Shown here: piece by piece, positions 14,367 through 28,376 of the stretch
Numbering within the stretch: position 1 is the stretch's first letter
Layout of the letters: each line of letters starts with the position of its first letter
Assembly: GCF_023652955.1 (NCBI RefSeq)
Contig: NZ_JAKLOY010000003.1
Coordinates: 372,001-436,000, forward strand
Direction: 5' to 3'
From: Geomonas sp. Red32
GTDB taxonomy: Bacteria > Desulfobacterota > Desulfuromonadia > Geobacterales > Geobacteraceae
DNA: 64,000 nucleotides
Notes under the pieces: model-generated
Told to the model about the DNA's origin: nothing
Seen by the model: only the letters and a program-made list of their open reading frames with translations
Databases searched by the model: none
Made by a program: the position numbers and the translations under genes

Positions 14367-16072
14367 TCCGGCACCTCACGCGCGGTGACCGTGATCGCTT
14401 CCGGGTGCTCCTTGTCCACGAGGTGAATCGCGCACGCGAGGCAGGGATCGAAGGAGTGAACGGTGCGGAGTACCTCCAGGGGCTTATCGGCCTGCGCGAC
14501 CGGAGTCCCCCGAAGCGATGCCTCGTACGGCCCCGGCTGGTCCTTGGAGTTCCTCGGGCTCGCGTTCCAGGTGGAAGGAACCACCGCCTGGTAGTTCTTG
14601 ATCTTCCCGTCTTCGATCACCACCCAGTGGGAGAGTACGCCGCGCGGTGCCTCGTGCATCCCCACGCCGCGGATCTCGCCTTTGGGGAACTCCGGCCTGT
14701 TGAAGGTGGCGGTATCCTTGCCGATGTTCTGGACCAGGAGCGTCCACTGTTTCTCCAGGGTCTCGTGCAAAACCGCCGCCCGGATGGCGCGGGCCGCGTG
14801 CCGCCCGATGGTGGAGTGGAGCGCGTCGAGGCCGACCCTGCTCCCGGCCAGGGAGCTCACGGTGGAGAGCGCCTTCTCGGCGTGTTTCTTGGTCGGCGCG
14901 TGCCCCGCCGCGTAGAGCGCCAGCACGTTGGCCAGGGGCCCCACCTGGGCAGGGGCGCCCCGGAAGGTCGGGGCCTTCACCCACGAGTACTTGCCGCGAT
15001 CCTGGAAATCGGTGTAGTGCGGCTCCGTCTCCTCCTGCCACGGATGGCGGTCCCAGTCGCCTTGATACCAGGCGTGCTTGATGCTCTCGTTGACCCCCTC
15101 GGCGAAATACTTGTCGTGGAAGCCCGTGATCGGCTTGAACTGCCCGAGGGCCGCGTTGGGAAGGTATCCTCCGGGGAGCTCGAAGACGGTCCCCTTGGTG
15201 TCGATGGGGAACTCGGGGACGCTCAGGTAGTTCTTTATCCCTGCCCCGTAGCCGGTCCAGTCGCTGTAGAAGGCGCCGATGGCACAGACGTCGGGGAGAT
15301 AGACGTTGTTGACGAAATCGCCCACCTCGTCGATCAGGCTCTTCACGTACAGAAGCCTTTCCACCGAGAGGGTGGAGGGGCTGTCGGTGTTGATCGGGTT
15401 GGCCACCCCGCCGACCGCCAGGTTCTGGATGTGCGGCGTCTTGGAGCCGAGGATGGAGATGATCATGTTGGCGCGCCGCTGCACCTCGAGCGCCTGGAGG
15501 TAATGGGTGCAGGCCAGGAGGTTCACCTCCGGGGAGAGCTTCATGGCCGGGTGTCCCCAGTACCCGTTGGCGAAGATGCCCAGCTGCCCGCTGGCCACGA
15601 ACACCTTGAGCTTTTCCTGCGCCTTGGCGAGCTCCTGGACGCTGTTGAGGTGCCAGGAGGAGAGCCCCTGGCCGAGCGCGGCCGCCTTCTTCGGATCCCC
15701 CTTGAGGGCCGAGGTGACGTCCACCCAGTCGAGGGCCGAGAGGTGGTAGAAGTGGACGATATGGTCCTGGATGGCGTGGGCGGCGATCAGCATGTTCCGG
15801 ATGTACTGGGCGTTTAACGGGATCTCCAGGTTGAGGGCGTTCTCCACCGCGCGCACGGAGGCGATGGCGTGTACGGTGGTGCAGACGCCGCAGATCCTTT
15901 GGGTGAAGAGCCACGCCTCGCGCGGGTCGCGCCCCTTGAGGATCACTTCGATGCCGCGCCACATCTGGCCGGAGGCCCAGGCGTCGGTAACCGTCCCGCC
16001 GCTTATCTCGCAATCCACCCTCAGATGCCCTTCTATCCTGGTAACCGGGTCGATCGTTATTCTCGTTGACAT
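14363..16072 (-). CDS. hybL: [NiFe] uptake hydrogenase large subunit
   Basis: 569 residues, catalysing reversible H2 oxidation at the Ni-Fe centre in the periplasm. The N-terminal Ni ligands lie in RICGVC and the C-terminal pair in DPCLACAIH. Cleavage after that His would release a 19-residue tail, matching the co-encoded protease. The ligand is Cys, not Sec, so this is not a NiFeSe enzyme. The start at MSTRITIDPVTRIEGHL has CAGGAGGG upstream. The gene follows hybB after a 200-base gap filled with GC-rich repeats. Confidence 0.96.
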   Translation of the reverse strand: MSTRITIDPVTRIEGHLRVDCEISGGTVTDAWASGQMWRGIEVILKGRDPREAWLFTQRICGVCTTVHAIASVRAVENALNLEIPLNAQYIRNMLIAAHAIQDHIVHFYHLSALDWVDVTSALKGDPKKAAALGQGLSSWHLNSVQELAKAQEKLKVFVASGQLGIFANGYWGHPAMKLSPEVNLLACTHYLQALEVQRRANMIISILGSKTPHIQNLAVGGVANPINTDSPSTLSVERLLYVKSLIDEVGDFVNNVYLPDVCAIGAFYSDWTGYGAGIKNYLSVPEFPIDTKGTVFELPGGYLPNAALGQFKPITGFHDKYFAEGVNESIKHAWYQGDWDRHPWQEETEPHYTDFQDRGKYSWVKAPTFRGAPAQVGPLANVLALYAAGHAPTKKHAEKALSTVSSLAGSRVGLDALHSTIGRHAARAIRAAVLHETLEKQWTLLVQNIGKDTATFNRPEFPKGEIRGVGMHEAPRGVLSHWVVIEDGKIKNYQAVVPSTWNASPRNSKDQPGPYEASLRGTPVAQADKPLEVLRTVHSFDPCLACAIHLVDKEHPEAITVTAREVPE

Positions 16073-16092
16073 GGTTTCCCTCCTGCCGACAG

Positions 16093-16266
16093 TTCCCCCT
16101 CCTCTTGAGGGAGGGGGGTAGGGGGTGGGGTACGTTTTCACGCAAGTGCCGAAGCCGGCTTCCCCCCCACCCTGACCCTCCCCCTCAGGTGGGGAGGGAA
16201 CTCGCCCTTAGCTCTCCCCTCGGGGGGAGCAACACTGCCCTTGCCCCTCTCGTCGGGGAGAGGGCG
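16093..16266. repeat. GC-rich inverted repeats (BIME-like) between hybB and hybL
   Basis: Complementary CCCTCCTCTTGAGGGAGGG-type and CCCTCCCCCTCAGGTGGGG-type arms are separated by a GCCGAAGCCGGCTTCCCCC core (about 16148-16167). Two more hairpins follow (16211-16230 and about 16246-16266). The same core occurs at 43605-43630, defining a dispersed family. Confidence 0.7.
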
Positions 16267-16271
16267 CCTCT

Positions 16272-17474
16272 TTAATGGTGCGTCTCCGGGAACAGGTTCA
16301 GGTACTTCGCACAGAGCTTGAAGCCGAGGATGGCGAAGGCGATCATCCCCATGGTCAAAAGGAGCTCCATGGCCGACGGGAAGTAGTCGGCCCCCATCCG
16401 GTTGGCGTAGCTGGACATCCCGAAGACTCCGACGTTCAGCCGGTTCAGGAGCACCCCCAGCACCACCAGGATGCTGGCGACGAAGATGGTGTCGAGGTTC
16501 TTGCGGCTCTCCTTCCGGACGAGAAGCACCACCGGGATCGCCACCCCCACCACGACTTCCAAAAGGTACAGCACCCCGAGTAAGCCGCTGGAGAGGAGGT
16601 ACCCCACGCCGGGGCCGGTGAAGAGGTGGATGAGCTTCATGACCAGGTAGAGCGATCCCATCATGACCACGCCGCGGGCGAGCCCCTCCAAAACGTCCCG
16701 GGGCGGGTTGTGGTTGAACACCTTGCCGGTCAGGATGGTCTCGAAGCAGACCATGGCGAGCCCCATCATGATGGCCGAGACCAGGAACATGTAGGGGATG
16801 TAGTGCCCGTACCAAAGCGGCGAGAGCTTGCTCGGGGCGATCAGGTAGACGGCCCCCAGCGAGGACTGGTGCAACAGCGACAGCAGCACCCCGAAGAGGG
16901 CGATCCCCACCATGCAGCGGTTCACCCTCCCCATGGCGCGGCTCCACCCGAGCTTTTCGAAGACCATCGGGCTCGACTCGGTGCCGAGCGTGGTGGTGTA
17001 GAGGACCACGTGGATGGCGACGATGAACATGATCGAGTTCACCTGCCACATGACGAGCGGATGCCAGATGACGAAGGAGCGCCCGATGTCGAGGCAGATG
17101 GACATGGCGGCCAGAAGGTAGCCGAAGAAGGCGTTGAGGATGGCGGCGCGGGCGATGCACTTGTACTTCTTCATGTTGAGGATGTAGACCATGGCGGCGA
17201 TGATGAATCCCCCGGCGGCCATGGCGACCCCCCCCAGGACGTCGAAGGAGATCCAGAGCCCCCACGGCCAGTAGTCGGTCATGTTGGTGGAGGCCCCGAG
17301 GCCAAAGGCGATCCGGTAGACGGCCACCGCGAAGGCGACCACGATCAGGGCGACCAAAAGACGCGTGAACGGGGTGTCCAGCTTGATCCCCAGGTGGCGG
17401 CTGTGGCTGTCGTCCAGGAGTCGGTTGATGGTCCCCCCGACCCTGGCCCCGGCGTATCTCGTGAAGTCAATCAT
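16272..17474 (-). CDS. hybB: HybB/NrfD-family hydrogenase membrane subunit
   Basis: 400 residues with about ten transmembrane helices (for example LLVALIVVAFAVAVYRIAF, GGVAMAAGGFIIAAMVYIL, LLTMGMIAFAILGFKLC). This is the NrfD/PsrC-like integral membrane protein that passes electrons from the HybA iron-sulfur protein to the quinone pool and can couple this to proton movement. It overlaps hybA by eight bases. Family length (about 390) fits. Confidence 0.94.
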   Translation of the reverse strand: MIDFTRYAGARVGGTINRLLDDSHSRHLGIKLDTPFTRLLVALIVVAFAVAVYRIAFGLGASTNMTDYWPWGLWISFDVLGGVAMAAGGFIIAAMVYILNMKKYKCIARAAILNAFFGYLLAAMSICLDIGRSFVIWHPLVMWQVNSIMFIVAIHVVLYTTTLGTESSPMVFEKLGWSRAMGRVNRCMVGIALFGVLLSLLHQSSLGAVYLIAPSKLSPLWYGHYIPYMFLVSAIMMGLAMVCFETILTGKVFNHNPPRDVLEGLARGVVMMGSLYLVMKLIHLFTGPGVGYLLSSGLLGVLYLLEVVVGVAIPVVLLVRKESRKNLDTIFVASILVVLGVLLNRLNVGVFGMSSYANRMGADYFPSAMELLLTMGMIAFAILGFKLCAKYLNLFPETHH

Positions 17475-18540
17475 GGCGCCCCTCCTTGTCCGAATGGTTC
17501 ATCCGGCTGGTGATCTGATGGAGCGCGGTCCCCCCGAGGAAGACCCCGAGAAAGACCCAGGGGATCTTGGCGATGTAGGCCCAGGTCAGGTCGGGGAGGG
17601 CGGAGGAGGGGATGTCCTTGTTGAAGCCCAGGAGGTCGAAGGAGATCCCGGAGAGCATCAGGTTCTGGGTTCCCCCCGCCTCGGTCAGGCCGTAGACCCG
17701 GTCGGCGTAGGCGGCGGAAGGGCGCAGATTGGTGAACGTGGAGCCAAGGGTCTGGATCGGGTACTCATACATGGTCCCCGCCTTCATGGCGAAGCGCCTC
17801 TTCGCCTCCTCGCGCAGATCCCTCACCTTGCCGAAGATGGTGGCCCCGGTCGGGCAGGACTCCGCGCAGGCGGCGTACTTCCCCTCCTGGTAGCGGTGGC
17901 GGCAGAGCTGGCACTTCCTCACCTCGGGCCAGACCGCCCCCCATTCGTAGCGCGGGACGTTGAACGGGCAGCCGATCTGGCAGTAGCGGCAGCCGATGCA
18001 GCGGTACGCCTCGTAGTAGACGGTGCCGTCGTGGGGATCCTTGCGGAAGGCGCCGGCCGGACAGACCGAGACGCAGGCGGGGGTGATGCAGTGGAGGCAC
18101 TGCTGCTTGAAGAAGGCGTGCCCGTTGACGGCGGCATCCTTCTGCAAGCCGGTGCCGTTTTTGTAGACCTTGATGACGCTCAGCGTGTTGCCGGTCAGAT
18201 CCTGCGCCGCGTCCCAGACTCCCTCGTTCCCCTTGAGCCCGGAGGTCTCGTAGGGGGGCGTCATCGGGGCGTTCTTCTCGCTCTTCGTGCAGAGGAAGGA
18301 ATCGGCGACCGCCGGAACCAGCCCCTCCTTGTACAGCGCCCCGCCCGGGACGCTGTTGGCCCTTTTGCAGTTCACCACGCAGGACTTGCAGCCGATGCAG
18401 AGCGTCGCGTCGTAGAGAAGGCCTACCGCCTCGGGGGGGAGCTCCTTGGACATCCGGGCCTGGGCGGCGGGCGCACCGGTGGCCAAAAGGACGCCGCTAC
18501 CCGCGGCCCCCTTCAGGAAATTCCGTCTGCTGATGCTCAT
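17467..18540 (-). CDS. hybA: HybA-type periplasmic iron-sulfur protein
   Basis: 357 residues. The Tat signal MSISRRNFLKGAAGSG exports it folded. Four ferredoxin-type Cys clusters are visible (CIGCKSCVVNCKRAN, CLHCITPACVSVCPAGAF, CIGCRYCQIGCPF and CQLCRHRYQEGKYAACAESCP), giving up to four [4Fe-4S] centres. A C-terminal transmembrane helix (about 325-345) anchors it. It links the hydrogenase small subunit to HybB. Confidence 0.95.
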   Translation of the reverse strand: MSISRRNFLKGAAGSGVLLATGAPAAQARMSKELPPEAVGLLYDATLCIGCKSCVVNCKRANSVPGGALYKEGLVPAVADSFLCTKSEKNAPMTPPYETSGLKGNEGVWDAAQDLTGNTLSVIKVYKNGTGLQKDAAVNGHAFFKQQCLHCITPACVSVCPAGAFRKDPHDGTVYYEAYRCIGCRYCQIGCPFNVPRYEWGAVWPEVRKCQLCRHRYQEGKYAACAESCPTGATIFGKVRDLREEAKRRFAMKAGTMYEYPIQTLGSTFTNLRPSAAYADRVYGLTEAGGTQNLMLSGISFDLLGFNKDIPSSALPDLTWAYIAKIPWVFLGVFLGGTALHQITSRMNHSDKEGRHD

Positions 18541-18542
18541 GG

Positions 18543-19697
18543 CTACACCTCCTTGCGGCCGTCACGGTCGGATCCTTCGGAAGGTGTCTCGGGGGGATGC
18601 TCGCGGTTCTTGCCGAGCCCGGTCAACAGCGCCGCGCCGGCGGCACCGGCCACGAGCCCCGCGGTCCCGGCGGCCATGGCCTTCAAGTTCCCCGGGACCC
18701 CCGGCTTGTTCGGGAAGGCCTCGCCGAAGAAGGTGGGAGGGGTGAAGTCGCGGATGGTGGCGAGCGTATGGAGCGGGGTGGTGAATCCTACCCCCGGCTC
18801 CGCGCAGCCGAAGCAGGGATGCCCGGTCCCGACCGGCCAGGCCCCGGCCCCCACGTCGCCGAACTGGACCTGGGGGCAGTTGCAGTGGGTCTCGGGCCCC
18901 TTGCAGCCGAGCTTGTAGAGGCAGCCCCCCTGGCGGTGCATCTCGTCGCCGAACTGCATGGCGAAACGCCCGGCGTCGAAGTGGGGGCGCCGCTCGCAGT
19001 TCTCGTGGATGAGGCGGGTGTAGGCGAACTTCGGCCGGCCGCGCTCGTCGAGCTCGGGGAGCTTCTTGTAGGTGAGGTAGTAGACCAGGGTGGAGAGGAG
19101 GTTATAGGGGGAAGGGGGGCAGCCGGGGATGGTCACCACCTTCTTGCCGGTGAGGATCTCCGGGATCCCCTTGGCCTGGGTCGGGTTCGGTGCGGCGGCC
19201 GCCACTCCTCCCCAGGAGGCGCAGGAGCCCATGGCGACGATGGCGGCGGCGTGGGGGGCGGTCTCGTTGAGGATGGAAAGCGCGGTCTTGCCGGCGATCT
19301 TGCAGTAGATGCCGTTGTCTTTGGTCGGCACCGCCCCGTCCACCACCAGGATGAAGTTCCCCTGGTTGGCCTTGATCGAGGCCTCCTTGGCCGCCTCCGC
19401 CTGATGCCCGGCGGCCGCCGCCAGGGTCTCGGAATAGTCGAGCGAGATGAGATCCAGGAGGAGGTGTTCAAGGGTGGGGTGGTTGGCCCGCAAAAGCGAT
19501 TCGACGCAGCCGGTACACTCCTGGAAGGATAGCCAGATGACCGGCGGCCGCTTGACGGCGGCGATGGCTTCGGCGATCCGGGCTCCCGCCGTCAGGGGAA
19601 GCCCCATACTCACCGCCATCACCGAACAGAACTTCAGAAACTCCCTTCGCGAAACACCTGCTAGCTTCTGCCTGGCATACTCCGACTCTCCTTTCAT
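18543..19697 (-). CDS. hybS: [NiFe] uptake hydrogenase small subunit
   Basis: 384 residues, first gene of the operon. The Tat signal VSRREFLKFCSVMAVSMGLP co-exports the dimer. Proximal cluster ligands start at ECTGCVESLLR with MGSCASWGG and PGCPPSP. The C-terminal half has the medial and distal cluster Cys/His (CKGPETHCNCP, GHPCFGCAEPGVGF). A C-terminal hydrophobic helix (MAAGTAGLVAGAAGAALL) can anchor the enzyme to the periplasmic face. The ATG has CAGGAGGTGG upstream. The gene order small-A-B-large-protease matches the Geobacter hyb operon. Confidence 0.96.
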   Translation of the reverse strand: MKGESEYARQKLAGVSRREFLKFCSVMAVSMGLPLTAGARIAEAIAAVKRPPVIWLSFQECTGCVESLLRANHPTLEHLLLDLISLDYSETLAAAAGHQAEAAKEASIKANQGNFILVVDGAVPTKDNGIYCKIAGKTALSILNETAPHAAAIVAMGSCASWGGVAAAAPNPTQAKGIPEILTGKKVVTIPGCPPSPYNLLSTLVYYLTYKKLPELDERGRPKFAYTRLIHENCERRPHFDAGRFAMQFGDEMHRQGGCLYKLGCKGPETHCNCPQVQFGDVGAGAWPVGTGHPCFGCAEPGVGFTTPLHTLATIRDFTPPTFFGEAFPNKPGVPGNLKAMAAGTAGLVAGAAGAALLTGLGKNREHPPETPSEGSDRDGRKEV

Positions 19698-20277
19698 GCT
19701 CCACCTCCTGGGGAAGATTGGCTGACGGACGTCATCGGTTCATCTGACAGACTGACATTATCTGTGTTTAACGCGCATAATTAGCTATAGCTAACTACCG
19801 CTTTAGTGAATGTCAATGCTTCTTCATCAAAATAAAATGCGTTCAGTCACGTTCGGGACGCGCTTCAGAGCGTGTGATATATTTGGGAGGTGACATAAAG
19901 TTACTTTCTGCGAACAGGTGATGACTGAAAATAAGCGGGTACAGTCAGTGGAAATTTTTTCAGACAGTGTTATTTTTTTATACATGGTCCTTCCTGTGGC
20001 CCCTGCCATTGTTGTGTCCTGACCTGGCCTACCGGCGAAAAACTACTTTAATTACGGTGGTCTCTAAATTGCAAACGTCGTTTGTACTAAGTCTGCGGTG
20101 TTCCATAATTGTTCCACGGTCAGCGCTTCTTGTGAGCCGCCAGACGGCTCCTGGTGCGGCTCCGCGGGCGGAGGGGTATCCCTGCGCCCACGGTTCGGCC
20201 TCCGGATCGCTGTAAAAAAAAATTTGCGGCGGGCATGCCCGGTGTCGGTTTTCCGGCAAAAAGTACGTGAGGGCCTC
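19698..20277. promoter_or_regulatory. Divergent regulatory region upstream of the hydrogenase operon
   Basis: This 580-base gap lies between hybS (minus) and the large hybrid kinase (plus). It contains a perfect 14-bp palindrome, TTAGCTATAGCTAA (19781-19794), 84 bases upstream of hybS, a plausible operator. An AT-rich stretch follows (19800-20000). Stem-loop sequence lies at 20130-20200, including GAGCCG-N5-CGGCTC. No riboswitch class or gene was recognised. Confidence 0.5.
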
Positions 20278-24812
<4,535 letters not shown>

Positions 24813-24816
<4 letters not shown>

Positions 24817-25757
24817 TACATCGTCCCGGAGACCGTCCCACCATCCTGGTGGTGGACGACATGCCCGTCAACATCGCCATCCTGACCGAGGCGCTGGAGA
24901 ACGACTACCACATATGCTTCGCCACCAACGGCCGCGAGGCGCTGGAGCTCGCCGAACGGCTCTTACCGGACCTGATCCTTCTGGACGTCCTGATGCCGGA
25001 CCTGAGCGGCCTCGAGGTCTGCGAGGAGCTCAAGGAGGATCCCCTCCTGAAGGAGATACCGGTCATCTTCCTCACCGGGCTCTCCGAGCAGGAGCACGAG
25101 ATCGCCGGCCTCACGGCGGGGGCGGTCGACTACATCACCAAGCCCTTCCACCCCCAGGTGGTCCGCCTCCGGGTCGCCACCCAGCTGGAGCTCAAACGGC
25201 TCAGGGAGAAGTACGCCCAGTTGGCCCTCCTGGACGGGCTGACCGGGATCCCCAACCGGCGCGCCTTCGACGACCATCTCCACCGGGAATGGCTCCGCCT
25301 GGAACGCTCCAAGGGGGAGCTCTCCCTGCTCCTCATGGACATCGACCACTTCAAGCTCTACAACGATTCCCTCGGGCACCTGGAAGGGGACGAGTGCCTG
25401 CGCCAGGTCGCCCATGCGGTCCACGACTCGCTCAGGGGGACCGATTTCGCGGCCCGCTTCGGCGGCGAGGAGTTCGCCTGCGTGCTCCACGGGGCAGGCC
25501 ATGACGGCGCGGAGGTGACCGCGGAGAGGATCAGAAGCGGCATCCAGGCGCTCGGAATTCCCCACCCCGCCTCTCCGACCGCCCGGGTCATCACGGTCAG
25601 TATCGGCGGCGCCACGCTCGTCCCGAGCCGGGAGTACTTCCCGGAACGGCTGGTGAACCTGGCCGACCAGATGCTCTACTGCGCGAAGCAGGCCGGACGC
25701 AACCTCGTGAAGCTGATGCCGGAAGGGTTCGCGGCGGGCGAAGGCTGCCCGCGGTAA
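24813..25757 (+). CDS. REC-GGDEF diguanylate cyclase
   Basis: 314 residues. The receiver domain (about 8-125) has the Asp of [13 protein letters not shown] and the Lys of YITKPFHP. The GGDEF domain (about 140-305) has active-site motif [10 protein letters not shown] and metal-binding [18 protein letters not shown]. It makes the second messenger c-di-GMP, probably on phosphorylation by the HPt-containing kinase whose gene it overlaps by four bases. No RxxD inhibitory site is obvious just before GGEEF. Confidence 0.95.
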
Positions 25758-25983
25758 TTTCCCGCCGGTCTCCCCCGAAACCAGCTTTTACCACCTCCCC
25801 CCCCCAGTGGACTCTGTGGCGGCCACACCTGCGACTCTGCCAGTCTAATTCCACTTGTAATATATTCAAAAAAGCATATACTGGGGCCGCGTACCGGTTC
25901 TGCCAGGGGCACCGGCCCCGGGAGCGGTTGGCCCTTACCGCCTCCCGGCGGGAGGAAATCGGCCGGTACCCAGGGAGGTTCAG

Positions 25984-26091
25984 GTGAAGATCTTGGTGGC
26001 AGTAACCATACTGGTCTGGCTGGCGGTCGCGGCGATCGCCTTCCTCTGCCGTTCCAGCGAGGGTGGGCAGTGCATGTTCAGAAAGAAGTGA
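25984..26091 (+). CDS. Candidate 35-residue membrane peptide
   Basis: A GTG at 25984 follows GGGAGG by seven bases and opens a 35-codon frame: MKILVAVTILVWLAVAAIAF, then LCRSSEGGQCMFRKK. It predicts one transmembrane helix and a short basic tail with two Cys. No homolog is known to me. It sits alone between the diguanylate cyclase and the porin cluster, about 560 bases upstream of the latter. The good ribosome site and amphipathic design support a real small protein, but this is not proven. Confidence 0.45.
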   Translation: MKILVAVTILVWLAVAAIAFLCRSSEGGQCMFRKK

Positions 26092-26650
26092 TGGTACCGT
26101 TTTGCTGAGCGGTGATTTAATGAAGTAGTTGACTAAAATGGTGCGTGTTTCCCCCGGCTGTTTTTCCCTTTCCCCTCCCTCCCGGCGACCACTCCGTTTT
26201 CCCCGAGGGACGATTCCCGTGCCGAAATAACTCCCCGTGATATGACCGTGCCATCCCGCCATATGGCAAAAGCCCCCCGGGCACCCGCGAGCTAAACCGC
26301 GGTAATCAGGGGAAAGCAGTGGTTTGGCTTGATAGTTGCTAAATGTGGTACAGACGTTTTTTTAGTAAAGTTCACGACTTTTATGCCGATACGGCAAGAT
26401 GAAAGGCGAGGTGGATGTGCATCTCATTAAGAATGGCGCTTAACCTCCCTTTTTTTCGTTTTCAAACATCGTATTATTGGAATATTCCGGTAGATTGTTT
26501 ATACGATTGATTCACAATTTATTCTAATTAATGCAGCGGTCCGCTCTGGATCATGGGAAGAATTAGCCGAGTAAAATTGTGACGTTCTAAGGTTTGACCG
26601 TGGAAGCAGCGAATACATCTGTGGCAGCACGACAAAACAAGGAGGGAAAA
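26092..26650. promoter_or_regulatory. Long leader/promoter region of the porin cluster
   Basis: This 560-base gap is non-coding. It contains the sigma-54-like element at 26325-26340 and a very AT-rich segment (26450-26540) with possible sigma-70 elements. The distance from the -24/-12 site to the porin start (about 300 bases) leaves room for a long 5' leader. Confidence 0.5.
26325..26340 (+). promoter_or_regulatory. Sigma-54 (-24/-12) promoter candidate
   Basis: TGGCTTGATAGTTGCT matches the TGGC-N8-TTGC(A/T) consensus, with GG and GC ten bases apart. Sigma-54 promoters are common in Geobacter for respiratory genes. The activator is unknown. Confidence 0.55.
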
Positions 26651-28309
26651 GTGAACAGAGTCGAAAAAGGATTTCTGTCGGGAGCGCTGTTGATGTCCCT
26701 GGTTGCCCCAACCTGCGCGTTGGCGGACGACCAGAATCTTCAGCTCAAGGTTGACGAGTTGACCAAGAAGGTGGAGCGGCTGGAGGACAGGTCGCTCAGC
26801 AAGTGGCTGCAGGTGGGTGGCGATTACCGCTTCAGGCTCGACTCCCTGTGGGGCCGGACCGTCGCCTACACCGACGTCAACAGCACCTTCGCCAACGCCG
26901 AGAACCAGATGAACGCCGGGTTTCTCAACAACCCCGCAGGCTTCGGCCCGCAGGTGGCGGCCTTCCAGAACTTCGTCACCCAGATGAGGGGGACCACCAC
27001 CTTCACCGGCGCCCAGCAGTTCCTGGGCAATCCCACCAACCAGGCGATGCTCGGCGGCCTGCAGAACTTCGCGGTGGCCGTCCCGGCCTACAAGCCCAAC
27101 AACGACACCCTCTACACCAACCGCTTCGGCCTTAACCTCCACGCCAAGGCCACCCAGGACGTCACCGTCAACGTCCGCCTCTTGGCCTACAAGGTCTTCG
27201 GTTCCCAGGAAGACGCCGCCATCACCAACGGAGGGTCCACCCCGTTCTTCGCCGATCGCGTCGGCGTTTTCGACGGCACCCTGAGCCGCGTTCCCTCCTC
27301 GAGCTTCCTGAACGTCGACCGCGCCTACGCCACCTGGTCCAACATCGCCGACCAGCCGATCTGGTTCTCGGTAGGTCGCCGTCCCTCCACCGAAGGTGCC
27401 CCCTCCAACGTCCGCCTGAACAACGAGCGGCCGGGTAACGGCGGGACCCCGTCGCTGCTGGTCGACTACGCCTTCGACGGGATGACCCTGGGCTACGCCC
27501 CCGACATCGAGGCCCTCCCCGGCGCCTACGCGAAGATCTGCTACGGCCGCGGCTTCGAGTCCGGTTTCGAGAACCCCGGCAACAGCCTCAATGACACCGA
27601 CATGCTCGGGGTCGCCGTTCTCCCGGTGGACACCGATCCCCTGAGGGTCTGGCTGCAGTGGAACCGCGGCTTCAACATCTTCGACTTCCCGGTCATGAAG
27701 AACACCGCCTTCGGCAACACCGCACCCACCGTCAACCTGGGCGATATCGACTGGTACGGCGCAGGCGCCATGAGCACCCTGAAGAACATCGGCCCGGGGA
27801 AACTCAACTTCTTCGCCGACGCCGGTATGAGCATCACCCACCCGAACAACAACGTCTCCTCCAACGCCGGCTTCCAGGGTCTTATGACCGGTAACTTCTT
27901 CAACCCCGAGGCCCCCAACGACAAGACCGGCTGGGCCGTCTACCTCGGCGCCCGCTACGACTACGAGCCGACCAAGACCAAGGTGGGCCTCGAGTTCAAC
28001 CACGGTTCCAAGAACTGGATCCCCTTCGATCCGGCCGCCGACGACATGTGGACCTCCAAGCTCGGTACCCGCGGCAACGTCTACGAGGCGTACCTGATCC
28101 AGGAGCTCAACCTGAAGCCGATCTCCAGCTACCTCTCCAAGGCCTTCTTCAGGGTCGGCATGCAGTACTACGACTTCGAGTACACCGGCAGCAACAACTG
28201 GGTCGGTGCCCCGATGAAGATCTCCGACGTGAAGCAGACCAGCATGCTGATGCTGACCCCGCTCTCCGTCGCCCGCGACATCTACGCAACCTTCGACGTC
28301 AAGTTCTAA
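26651..28309 (+). CDS. extI: Outer-membrane porin of the selenite/tellurite (ext) cluster
   Basis: 552 residues. A signal peptide (about 1-25, ending TCALA) precedes a short coiled coil (QLKVDELTKKVERLEDRSL), then long stretches of alternating polar/aromatic beta strands ending in DIYATFDVKF, the C-terminal aromatic residue required for barrel assembly. The GTG start at 26651 is chosen for its strong AAGGAGGG. It matches ExtI, the predicted porin of Geobacter extHIJKLMNOPQS clusters, which are annotated for selenite/tellurite reduction. It probably lets oxyanions into the periplasm. That is a family-based inference. Confidence 0.8.
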   Translation: MNRVEKGFLSGALLMSLVAPTCALADDQNLQLKVDELTKKVERLEDRSLSKWLQVGGDYRFRLDSLWGRTVAYTDVNSTFANAENQMNAGFLNNPAGFGPQVAAFQNFVTQMRGTTTFTGAQQFLGNPTNQAMLGGLQNFAVAVPAYKPNNDTLYTNRFGLNLHAKATQDVTVNVRLLAYKVFGSQEDAAITNGGSTPFFADRVGVFDGTLSRVPSSSFLNVDRAYATWSNIADQPIWFSVGRRPSTEGAPSNVRLNNERPGNGGTPSLLVDYAFDGMTLGYAPDIEALPGAYAKICYGRGFESGFENPGNSLNDTDMLGVAVLPVDTDPLRVWLQWNRGFNIFDFPVMKNTAFGNTAPTVNLGDIDWYGAGAMSTLKNIGPGKLNFFADAGMSITHPNNNVSSNAGFQGLMTGNFFNPEAPNDKTGWAVYLGARYDYEPTKTKVGLEFNHGSKNWIPFDPAADDMWTSKLGTRGNVYEAYLIQELNLKPISSYLSKAFFRVGMQYYDFEYTGSNNWVGAPMKISDVKQTSMLMLTPLSVARDIYATFDVKF

Positions 28310-28318
28310 CCGGCAACC

Positions 28319-28345
28319 TGCGCCGGGCACCTGGTGCCCGGCGCA
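28319..28345. other. Perfect intercistronic hairpin
   Basis: Twelve-base arms (TGCGCCGGGCAC and its complement) around a CTG loop, ten bases after the porin stop and with no T-run. Probably an mRNA-stabilising or attenuating structure between extI and the next gene. Confidence 0.7.
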
Positions 28346-28376
28346 CAACCGAAGCAAGCCGCAAAAGGAGTGTCAC

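Noticed and set aside
14405-16054. Very long open frames opposite hydrogenase, cytochrome and fad genes
   Set aside because: These are antisense shadows typical of GC-rich coding DNA. The plus-strand or minus-strand gene with family motifs explains each stretch.
14363-16072. Selenocysteine in the hydrogenase large subunit
   Set aside because: The C-terminal Ni ligand motif is DPCLAC with ordinary Cys codons, so this is a standard [NiFe] enzyme.
20120-20260. A riboswitch or c-di-GMP aptamer in the leader of the hybrid kinase
   Set aside because: Several hairpins are present, but none of the conserved loops of GEMM or other classes is visible.
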